A stretch of DNA of 64,000 nucleotides from Aurantiochytrium sp. KH105 (taxonomy: Eukaryota > Sar > Bigyra > Thraustochytrida > Thraustochytriidae). This document shows positions 1 through 7,607 of the stretch, in pieces. The notes below the pieces were generated by a model that saw only the letters and a list, made by a program, of their open reading frames with translations, was not told where the DNA came from and ran no database searches. The DNA lies in contig BGKB01000028.1 of the NCBI GenBank assembly GCA_003116975.1, positions 592,171-656,170 on the forward strand, written 5' to 3'. The number at the start of each line of letters is the position of its first letter. The stretch's first letter is position 1. Position numbers and translations under genes: made by a program.

Positions 1-866
1 TCTCTGTCTCCTCGAGGGAACCTACGTTCATACTCGCGACGGTCAACGCCGCCACGTCTCTCAAAGCTGGAATAACTGCGCGGGGGAGCATCATAAGCAG
101 GCGCGGGTCTGCTGTTACCCCGATATCCCCCACCTCCACCTCCACCTCCGCCAAACCCAAAGCTACGGCCCGCGTAACTATCGAGCGGACGTGCCAAGCT
201 CTTATTGAGCTCCTCAAGTTTGGCGCGGACGAGCTTCCAACCGTTGTATTGCTTACCCGTAAAGTGGCTCAAGAGCCGCTCGTCGTTGTCGCCGCGCGAA
301 ATCAGGTTGCCACTTACAGGACACACGATATGCAGACGTTGCGAGTCTGGCACGGAGAACAAGACGTTGCGTTGCGCGCGGAGAGTCTCGACACGCTTGT
401 ACAAGTTGAATGCCATCACGACCTCCCCTTGTTTCGCCAAGGCCTGGAGACGCTCGAGCGTCTCATCCATTTCGTCCTCGAGCTCCAAAATCCTGAGCGC
501 GGAATTTGCCATTGCCTCGGGGTCTTCTGGGTTGCTGCGCGCGAGGTTATCCTTGATTCGATAATCGACTTGACGCACCAGTTTCTCCAAAAATCGTCTC
601 GTCTCTTCTTCGTACCCGTACCTGCGCTTCTCTTGTTCGCTGAGCTCTTCCCAGGCCGCCTTGCACTCATCGTCCGGGATCTTGGGGTTTGGCCCAAGGT
701 CTGACTTGGTTCTGCGGAACAACTCGTACGGCGAGCACCCGACGAGATACATTTTGTCCACGTCACGATCGGAAAAGTGCCGTTTTCTCGTTTGTGTGCG
801 CTGCTCCGGGGCGAGGTTGCGCTCCGCGCCCATGAGCTCGTCCAGCAGCGCTCGTTGAGCCTCCAT
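1..866 (-). CDS. LUC7: LUC7-family U1 snRNP-associated protein (C-terminus off the left edge)
   Basis: LUC7 proteins stabilise U1 snRNP on 5' splice sites in the nucleus. The frame is read on the minus strand from ATG 866-864 and is open to the window edge, giving 288 codons without a stop. The start is chosen because MEAQRALLDELMGAERN matches the family N-terminus and a stop lies in frame about 70 bases upstream. Family signatures are DRDVDKMYLVGCSPYELF (35-50), TKSDLGP (53-59), a long helical stretch (about 65-175) and DNDERLLSHFTGK (193-205). A Gly run (239-246) starts an Arg/Ser/Tyr-rich tail of RS type. Odd point: most zinc ligands of both family zinc fingers are replaced. Finger 1 keeps only C44; finger 2 keeps C182 and H201 but has S185 and Y207 at the other two positions. 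The family call is firm; the function of this divergent form is inferred. Confidence 0.88.
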   Translation of the reverse strand, partial: MEAQRALLDELMGAERNLAPEQRTQTRKRHFSDRDVDKMYLVGCSPYELFRRTKSDLGPNPKIPDDECKAAWEELSEQEKRRYGYEEETRRFLEKLVRQVDYRIKDNLARSNPEDPEAMANSALRILELEDEMDETLERLQALAKQGEVVMAFNLYKRVETLRAQRNVLFSVPDSQRLHIVCPVSGNLISRGDNDERLLSHFTGKQYNGWKLVRAKLEELNKSLARPLDSYAGRSFGFGGGGGGGGGYRGNSRPAPAYDAPPRSYSSFERRGGVDRREYERRFPRGDR

Positions 867-1012
867 GATGCGGTGCACGACGGACGCACTATCCCCCAAA
901 GCCTCTTGCGCTCGCCGACTCTCCTTCCAGAGTGAAACTCACGCTGGTCCTGGACTGGCGCGGACGCCTGAAGCGAGCTTCCTTTCCTCCCCCTGCCGCC
1001 GCCGCCGCGGCC

Positions 1013-1044
<32 letters not shown>

Positions 1045-1397
1045 CGCCGCTGGTTTTTGCTTTTGCTTTTCGAGTTGCCTTTTTACGCGCGCACCCATTC
1101 GTATTTCACTCGTCTTTTTACTGCCAAGCTTGGATTTGATGATGGCGACAACGACAGTCACAAGCCATCGCAAGAGAGAGTTCGGAAACGAGCAGGATAG
1201 CGAAGAAAACCAAGAGGAATAGAAGCGCTCGTGGCTCAGACGCCTTGAGAATCCAAGAAAAGGCCCCTCACGGCGGCTCTGCCATCATTTCGTTCTCACA
1301 GTAAAAATAACTTTTCGATTTGACCTTCTACTACGAGCACTTACTCCTCGCTTTAAACAAAGCAATCAATCATACATTGGGCTTACTGCTGCTGCTA
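867..1397. other. Intergenic 5' leader region with GCC/GCN trinucleotide run
   Basis: This gap lies between the LUC7 start and the 3' end of the JmjC-GT32 gene. It contains a compound GCC/GCN run at about 980-1045. The run translates as polyalanine in several frames and so creates short open frames on both strands. I see no convincing gene; this is probably the promoter and 5' UTR of the LUC7 gene. Confidence 0.6.
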
Positions 1398-3374
1398 TTA
1401 CTTCTGCCAGGAACGAGCCCAGTGATGCACGGCAAGAGCACCTTGCGCAGCATAGTCCTTTGAAGATAGCACCTGCTCAGGAGAGGCGTCGTTGGCCAAG
1501 GGATAGAGTGTTCTCGGGGGAAGAATGAGAACGCTCGAATTCTCGCGTACTTGCGGCAAAACCACACGAGTAAACATCCCCGGGCCCGTGCGGGAAATCG
1601 TTTGAGAAGATGAACTCACCGTTTTTGCACTCTCCAGTACCTCTTGATCCTGTGGCGTGAGGAAACTATCCAAAAGACCGCCCACGGCGCTCAGGGGTGA
1701 GCTCGCCTTGGCAGATCCCACTCGTTCAACGAGAGCTTCGAGGACCGGATGGCCTGGCGTTGACGCGATAAAAGCATTATTGATCTCCAAAGCGCCCACG
1801 TTGGACAGCCCACAAATAAATTGCACATCCAAGGCCGCCATCTCATTCATAAATTCGGTGATGGAACGGACACACTCAAAGTCGACATCGACGTAGACGC
1901 CTCCATAACGCCGCAGAATCTCATAGCGCGCAATGTCTGACCTTTCGCCCACATTTGCTGCTGTTTCGAACGCGCGCCGATTTTGCAGGTCGAGTTGTGA
2001 AATGTCGGCATCGCGCCAAAGTCGGAGCTCCCAGCCCTCATCAGCAAGAAATCGCTGCCAGGACTTGACCCAGTCACCGTGGTTGGGGATGTTCTTGGAG
2101 CCTAACCAAATGTGGTGAACGATGCGAGGAATGCACTTTGGCCCGTGTTGGACGCGCGGACGGCTCCAAAGCTCGTCATATCGTTGCTGGATCGCGTGCA
2201 TCCAGGCTTCGTCGTCCGCACCCCATAAATTGGGTCGAGTCTGTGGAGCTTTGCATCCCTCGAGACCCTCTGCAAAGCTCGCCGGCAACGGGACGCGGCG
2301 CGCCAGTCCGCTCTCGTCTGGAAAGCGCTCCTGCATCGCCTTGAACCACGCCGTCTTGAAAGGACTTAATTTCTGCAACCGCATGGCTTGCGTGACCTTT
2401 CCAAGACTTGCGCTGCTCGCAAAATTCTGCGTCACAGCCACCGTCATGTCCAAGTTTATCACAATATGCCACCATCCACGAGGAACAAAGACTGTATCTC
2501 CAGGTGCCTGTGTAAATTCTAGCAGTCCTAGCGCTGCGCGATCAAGCGTGGGAAGCACCTCGGCAAACCACCGCTCCACGTTTACATCCCGACGGAAACG
2601 ACGCACTTCTTCCTCCGGGACGTCTGGCGGAATGAGCACCCAACGCTTGTGGCCTTCAAGAAGTGTGTTCCATGCCGAGGTCCCCACAGGATCATAGTGG
2701 ATTCGCGTGCCCGAGCGCGCAGGCCCGATGAGTAGCCATCGAAAGCGTGGCCGGCCTTCGAGGCCGTCAGCCTTGTTTTCAGGGCCCTGATTTGTGCTCG
2801 CAAGCTCGAAAAGATCACGTCCAGCAAAAACACGCGGAACCTCGTACCCGGCCAGAATTGCATCGCGCGCTGCCGCAGACTTTGCATCTGCGGCGTCTGC
2901 ACGTACACTGAGATCTTCAAAGAGATAAAGCGGACACTCGTCGATCTCTGCCCGTCCCTCCGCGTACGATAGGTACTCGCGAAGCGTGAATTTCTGCCCG
3001 GTATACAGCGCAAACGATGCGTCCCCGTACGTGTCGCCGAGTGAGGCCGCCGTCCAGCTTCGTGCTTCCCACGCGTCGGCGCAGCCAAGGAGCGCCAGCG
3101 GTCGTCCCCGCGCGAGAAAGTCGCGCTCGAACTCCTCTGGTGCAAGTTCGCTTGCGTCTCGCAGCTCGAGGTCGCCAAAGTGAACACGATCCGCCGCTTT
3201 CTCCTTTGTTCCTTCTTCGAGAAACGTCTCGAGCTGCTTGCGGAGTGCCTCGGCCGAGGCCCGCGTCTCGCCGTCCTCGGCAGCGCCCTGGTCGCCGTCG
3301 CCCTCGCCGTCGCTCTCGTCGTCGTCTGCGAGCGCCGCCGCCATGGCGAACAGGTCCAGCGCGGACTCGGCCAT
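1398..3374 (-). CDS. JmjC-domain hydroxylase fused to a GT32 (Och1-like) glycosyltransferase
   Basis: A single 658-residue frame encodes two enzymes. Residues about 75-330 form a JmjC Fe(II)/2-oxoglutarate oxygenase of the JMJD6/cupin type, with iron ligands in HYD (H226, D228) and WWHIVINLD (H303), and the GDTVFVPRGWWH strand before the last ligand. Residues about 413-655 form a GT32 glycosyltransferase: RIVHHIWLGSKNIP (417-430), DIARYEILRRYGGVYVDVDFE (from 480) with DXD D496-V-D498, and an AVHHWARSW end. The N-terminus is acidic, with no signal peptide or membrane segment, so a nucleocytoplasmic location is expected. I chose the internal ATG at 3374; the frame is open to 3527, but that extension reads through GATCGATC promoter repeats. 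The gene diverges from the TTL-like gene across 236 bp. Inference: it hydroxylates a side chain and then glycosylates the hydroxyl. JmjC members can instead be demethylases. Confidence 0.85.
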   Translation of the reverse strand: MAESALDLFAMAAALADDDESDGEGDGDQGAAEDGETRASAEALRKQLETFLEEGTKEKAADRVHFGDLELRDASELAPEEFERDFLARGRPLALLGCADAWEARSWTAASLGDTYGDASFALYTGQKFTLREYLSYAEGRAEIDECPLYLFEDLSVRADAADAKSAAARDAILAGYEVPRVFAGRDLFELASTNQGPENKADGLEGRPRFRWLLIGPARSGTRIHYDPVGTSAWNTLLEGHKRWVLIPPDVPEEEVRRFRRDVNVERWFAEVLPTLDRAALGLLEFTQAPGDTVFVPRGWWHIVINLDMTVAVTQNFASSASLGKVTQAMRLQKLSPFKTAWFKAMQERFPDESGLARRVPLPASFAEGLEGCKAPQTRPNLWGADDEAWMHAIQQRYDELWSRPRVQHGPKCIPRIVHHIWLGSKNIPNHGDWVKSWQRFLADEGWELRLWRDADISQLDLQNRRAFETAANVGERSDIARYEILRRYGGVYVDVDFECVRSITEFMNEMAALDVQFICGLSNVGALEINNAFIASTPGHPVLEALVERVGSAKASSPLSAVGGLLDSFLTPQDQEVLESAKTVSSSSQTISRTGPGMFTRVVLPQVRENSSVLILPPRTLYPLANDASPEQVLSSKDYAAQGALAVHHWARSWQK

Positions 3375-3610
3375 CTTGCTTATCAAAGCCGTCTGCCTCT
3401 CGGGTTCTCTTCCCCGTCTCCCTGATCGCTTGATCGATCGGAGCAAGCGATCGATCGATCGTGGGCTGTCTTGCGCTCGCCGCCACTGCTGCAATGTGTG
3501 AATGGAATGGAATGGCACACAGAGCAAGGGAAAGCTGCGCGACGTCGGTCAGGGTCCAGCTTGGAACGGACGCGGGTTCGTCTCGCAGATCAAGATCGAT
3601 CCATGGGTCC
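3375..3610. promoter_or_regulatory. Bidirectional promoter region with GATCGATC palindromes
   Basis: This 236-bp spacer separates the divergent ATGs of the JmjC-GT32 gene and the PAN-TTL gene. It carries clustered TGATCGATCG and CGATCGATCGATCG palindromes at about 3425-3460. Both neighbouring reading frames run into it, but neither extension looks like protein. A shared promoter is inferred from the geometry only. Confidence 0.45.
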
Positions 3611-6001
3611 ATGGCGCGCGCGGAGGGCTCCTGCGGCGCGGGCTCTGGCGCCGGCGGCAGCGGCTGCGGCGGCAGCGTGGGCCTGAGCGCGGCCACACTG
3701 CTGCGCCGCGTCCCGTCCCCGCGCGCCGCCTTCCACGGCGGCGGCCCCGGCCCCGCGGACCCGGCGGACTCCAACCCGCTGCGCGCGACCCACGCCTACG
3801 CGTACGCGCGCTCCCAGTCCGCGCGCGACGTGCGCGCAGCGTCGGATAGCAACCTCGGCGCTCGCGGCGTAGCTTCGGGCCTCAGTGCGAGCTTTCGATG
3901 GAGTCCAGCATCCACCCCGACCGGCGTGGCAGACGCCGGAGGCAACGGCAGGTATCAAATTCCGCGCAGACCGAAACGCACACGCTCAAATGACCTTGGC
4001 ACCAACGCAGCTGCCCAGGCGCTCGCGCAAGCTGCCGCCCAAGCCGCTGCGTGGCATGATGAGAGTCGCGAAAATCTGATGGAGACAGTTGTCTTTCATG
4101 TGATCGCTCTGCGTGCCATCGTGCTCGGGTTCTCTGCCGCGATTCTCCTTCTCGGAATCTCTGCTCTCGTCGACGCCTCAGGAGCTCGCGTGTGGCTTGG
4201 CATGGCCGACCAGGGTAGCTGCGAGCTTCCAGAGGGGGGCTTTGCTGCTCCAACTTTCGATGCTAGCATCAGTGCATGGGACACGCGTCTTTCGTGCCGG
4301 GATGCCCAGGCGTGGGACCACATTCACCTGGTGGGTCGCGAGTTGCATGTGACGTCTGCCGACTCACTTGGCGCATGCTGTAGCGCCTGCAGCGCGCGAC
4401 GGAGATGCGTCGGCCTTAGTTTTAACTTCGTCGCGGATCGTTGTGTGCTCTTCAAGGACCACATTTCTGACGCAGTCCAGGCAAGCTGGACACGCTCTCT
4501 CGTCATCCACACGCAGGCTGGTGTCAACGCGAGCAGCTTGAGTAAACATTGCCGTCCTGCGCGGGAGACGGAACGCTGGGATCCGGCATGGACGTACGAG
4601 CGAGCGCTTGCGCCTCCAAGTTTTAGTGTGGAAAGCACGTATCGGGATCCGTCTTCACGAAATCGACGGACGCGGACAGACTACCGCGATCACGTCACTG
4701 GCGCCTTGCGAGACGTAGGTCTTGTGCCAATTTCATCGTACGAATCTAGCGTGCGAGCCGACGTGGTGTGGGCTCTTCATTGGGAGACAGAGCAGGCGTT
4801 TGCAGAGGCAGCCCTTGGCCCTTGGCAGCTGCTCAATATGGTCCCGGGCGCTCTCGACCGTACATTGGGAGAAAAGGACGCCCTGCACCGCACGACACAC
4901 GCTGCACGAGCGCGACTGGGTGCAACTCGCATTGACGCCTTCATGCCACATTCTCTAGTATTACCCGACGAAGCGGCTGCACTCAGCGCGGAACCAGATC
5001 GAGTTTGGATCTGGAAACCGCTTCGCTCATGGTCGGGAGATGGCATTGCGGTGCTGACGGGGTCGCAGGCGCAAGCTCGCGCCACGCGCGAGCGACTTGG
5101 CACGCAAAAGGTGATTTTGCAAAGCTACATTCTTCGCCCGCTCACGCTCATGGGCCACAAATTTGATGCGCGATGGTGGGCCATCGTCACCAGCGTGGCT
5201 CCTTTAAGAGTTTATTCTATTCCGGACGCATACTTGCGTCCGGCTGCTCTGCCGTATCGTACTGATCGCGCAGGCCTTGTGGACAAATGCATTCATGTGA
5301 CCAACGGCAAGGTCTTCAAGCATTGCAAGGGATCGCGCAAGCTGGGACTTGCATCGCATCACGTTCGAGACCGATTTCTCCTCGACACGTTGCGTGACGA
5401 AGCAGGCGGTCCTTTGACGGAGGATATGCGGGACAATGTTCGTCGCACGCTCGTATCCCGTACGCAGACGTCGCTCGTGAAAACGATCCTGCTGGCCCTA
5501 CCCGGTTTATTGGAAGCAAGGAATTGGACGCAGGCGCGTACATTTCAATTGCTTTCATTTGATGTAATCTACGACGCCGCGACCGCTTCTCCGTGGATCG
5601 AAGAAGTGAACACCAATGGCTTTCTTGGCAGCGGCGTCCTCGAGGTCTCGCGCGCAATGTCGTCTGATATTCTTCGTGACATGTTCGTCCTCGTTGGTGC
5701 GGCAGGCTACGATCGCTCCACGTATCAAGCGAGTTTGGAGCGCGCTATTCTCCGACGCGGTTCAGACGCGAGGGCGTCTGTTCCAGCTGTGCAAGCAGCC
5801 GTGGATGAGCTTTTTGCGCCGCAACGTTCGTGGAAACTGATTTACCCGCGCATTCGCGACCCCTTGCATGCTGAGATCGATGCGTTCGCGCAAGACGCAG
5901 GTGACGACGCAGAGCACGGCAAGCTTCTCGCGGATCTTCTGCCTGGAATCCCGGGTCAGCCTGCGCTTTCAACAAAACTCGACGCGGAGCTTCCCCTGTA
6001 A
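3611..6001 (+). CDS. Type II membrane protein with PAN/apple-like and TTL (tubulin-tyrosine-ligase-like) ATP-grasp domains
   Basis: The protein has 796 residues from ATG 3611; the frame is open upstream to 3461 inside the shared promoter. Order: a low-complexity Gly/Ala/Arg N-terminus; a basic patch RRPKRTR (119-125); one strong hydrophobic segment (160-187); a Cys-rich PAN/apple-like module (about 204-314, eight Cys including CCSACSARRRC); and a TTL-family ATP-grasp ligase (about 375-715). Ligase signatures are NMVPGALDRTLGEKD (409-423), WIWKPLRSWSGDGIAVL (466-482), QSYILRPLTLMGHKFDARWW (504-523), HVTN (562-565), and FQLLSFDVIYD with PWIEEVNTNG (645-670), which keeps the metal-binding E and N. 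TTL enzymes ligate an amino acid to a carboxylate using ATP, classically Tyr or Glu on tubulin. The positive-inside rule puts the ligase in the secretory lumen or outside the cell, where tubulin is absent. Substrate unknown. Confidence 0.82.
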   Translation: MARAEGSCGAGSGAGGSGCGGSVGLSAATLLRRVPSPRAAFHGGGPGPADPADSNPLRATHAYAYARSQSARDVRAASDSNLGARGVASGLSASFRWSPASTPTGVADAGGNGRYQIPRRPKRTRSNDLGTNAAAQALAQAAAQAAAWHDESRENLMETVVFHVIALRAIVLGFSAAILLLGISALVDASGARVWLGMADQGSCELPEGGFAAPTFDASISAWDTRLSCRDAQAWDHIHLVGRELHVTSADSLGACCSACSARRRCVGLSFNFVADRCVLFKDHISDAVQASWTRSLVIHTQAGVNASSLSKHCRPARETERWDPAWTYERALAPPSFSVESTYRDPSSRNRRTRTDYRDHVTGALRDVGLVPISSYESSVRADVVWALHWETEQAFAEAALGPWQLLNMVPGALDRTLGEKDALHRTTHAARARLGATRIDAFMPHSLVLPDEAAALSAEPDRVWIWKPLRSWSGDGIAVLTGSQAQARATRERLGTQKVILQSYILRPLTLMGHKFDARWWAIVTSVAPLRVYSIPDAYLRPAALPYRTDRAGLVDKCIHVTNGKVFKHCKGSRKLGLASHHVRDRFLLDTLRDEAGGPLTEDMRDNVRRTLVSRTQTSLVKTILLALPGLLEARNWTQARTFQLLSFDVIYDAATASPWIEEVNTNGFLGSGVLEVSRAMSSDILRDMFVLVGAAGYDRSTYQASLERAILRRGSDARASVPAVQAAVDELFAPQRSWKLIYPRIRDPLHAEIDAFAQDAGDDAEHGKLLADLLPGIPGQPALSTKLDAELPL

Positions 6002-6244
6002 GTAAGACTTTATAAAAGGAGAGCACGATCTTTTCTTTTTTTTATCATCTTGATCTAAATCGTGACAAACGTGACATGATTTCTAGACTACCGTGGGTAT
6101 GTATGTATATACCGGGCAGGTTGCATCTAACCAGTGAAGGTGACGTGATGTAATGCTCGCTTACTCGCCCGGGATTTCCTAGGGGTGTGGTGTGGTGCGA
6201 GGTGATGTGGTGTGGTGTTGCCAGACCTCGTAAGAAAAGGTCAT

Positions 6245-6796
6245 TTAAAGAATGTTGAGAATGCCGAGACTCGAGGACACCGCAGTGTACACGACTCCAA
6301 TGAGGCAGGTCCAGATGTGAGGAGCCATGCGCGACTTGGTGTAGCGCGTCTCCGCCGAGACAGCGTAGCCATCGGCCCAGGCCAGGCGCGAGCACATGTA
6401 GACAGCGCCGCACAGCGAGGTCACAATCGGGTGGCGAAGGCCGCCGATGAGCGAAAGGGCGAGAAAGCTAGGGTAGGTCTCGAGGGCGTGCTGATGGCCG
6501 CGCTGCACCTGGTTAAAAGCCTTCGCGTCCTCCGAGTCGCCTTCGGCGTACATCTTCGGGTACTCGACACCATACTTCTTGCGGGCCTTGCCCACACGCG
6601 AAGCCAGCGAAAGGAGGGTGAAGGTGGATCCAACCACGTTGAAGAGCGCCACAAGGCCGTACAGCTTGGGAACCGCCAGGATGCTCGAGCCCTGCACAGG
6701 CTCCGGCAGGAGCTCCTGAAAGTTCGTCAGGGCGTACGTCTCGCCGATCATGAGCGCTGCGATGGGCAGGCCCCGCTTCACCAGGATCTCGATCAT
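6245..6796 (-). CDS. MGST3: MAPEG-family membrane enzyme, microsomal glutathione S-transferase 3-like
   Basis: A 183-residue integral membrane protein of the MAPEG superfamily, whose members conjugate or reduce substrates with glutathione or act in eicosanoid metabolism in the ER membrane. The MGST3 signature is clear: ARKKYGVEYPKMYAEG (71-86), then FNQVQRGHQHALETYPSFLAL (94-114), matching the conserved R-x-H-x3-E pattern, then GGLRHPIVTSLCGAVYMCSRLAWADGY. Hydrophobic segments fall at about 43-67, 108-123, 125-142 and 160-182. The N-terminal 38 residues are longer than in animal MGST3 and partly hydrophobic. The gene converges with the PAN-TTL gene, with 243 bp between stops. Peroxidase versus transferase activity cannot be decided from sequence. 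Confidence 0.88.
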   Translation of the reverse strand: MIEILVKRGLPIAALMIGETYALTNFQELLPEPVQGSSILAVPKLYGLVALFNVVGSTFTLLSLASRVGKARKKYGVEYPKMYAEGDSEDAKAFNQVQRGHQHALETYPSFLALSLIGGLRHPIVTSLCGAVYMCSRLAWADGYAVSAETRYTKSRMAPHIWTCLIGVVYTAVSSSLGILNIL

Positions 6797-7607
6797 CTTT
6801 CCACGCTAGCGCTCGTACCTGAGGCTTTGCTATGTGTCCACGTGCACCGTTTCGTTGCTGCTGCCGCTGCTTCTTTTGTGTCTGGGTTTGGTTTGTTTTG
6901 GTTTTGGATTTGCTTCGTTCGTGCGTTTGGATTTGCAGCCTCCTGCGAAATCCTATCCTCGCGAAGCTCTCGCAGAACACTCCCCCCCTGCCCCTTTACG
7001 GATCTTTATTCCACCGTACTTGATACACCAGCCGGGCCCACTAAATGGGTGTACTCTGCAAGTATAAATTTCACCGAACATCCGGCCGAACAGAGAAGAA
7101 GAATCCGCGGCTGAAAAAGGGTTGCGCAAGTCTAACCGTTGAAAACTGCGTCCCACTGGCGCTTGGCCCTGCGCCGGCAAGTCGCTTAAAGGAGGGCGCC
7201 GTGCTCGCGTCCCCAAAAGTAGTAGCTAGTTCGCTATAGACGGCCAGCTGACACGCTAAACCTTGCACGCTGTACTTTGCGAGCTAGCCCACGACCGAGC
7301 GAGACCCCGAAGAAACGCATTCCTAAACTGGCTTCAAGATCCTGGTTGGCACAGGCCCAAGACCCAGGCGTCCAGCCGGCGTGGTCGAAAATAGGGCGAG
7401 AGAGGGCTTGAAGACCAAGCAGGCGCGGACGTTGACGGGATTGAACGGTCGATCAGGAATAGAACCGGTGGGATCTTGCCATTGGCTTTTTCTTCGTCAC
7501 GGGTACGGTGCTTTGGCGGCGATAGGTCCACATAATCGACGCTGATAGGCTCACAACGGCAACAAAGCGTCAAAGGAAAAGTGGGACGCAGAAGCTGAGC
7601 CGCGCCA
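6797..7607. other. Intergenic region, divergent promoters
   Basis: This holds the upstream regions of the MGST3-like gene (-) and the RhoGEF gene (+). T/G-rich stretches lie at 6880-6930. I see no supported gene, RNA or mobile element in it. Confidence 0.55.

Noticed and set aside
889-1173. Minus-strand frame with a polyalanine run upstream of LUC7, considered as a first exon
   Set aside because: It is in a different frame, the LUC7 ATG at 866 already matches the family N-terminus, and the polyalanine comes from a GCC repeat. A 5' UTR is simpler.
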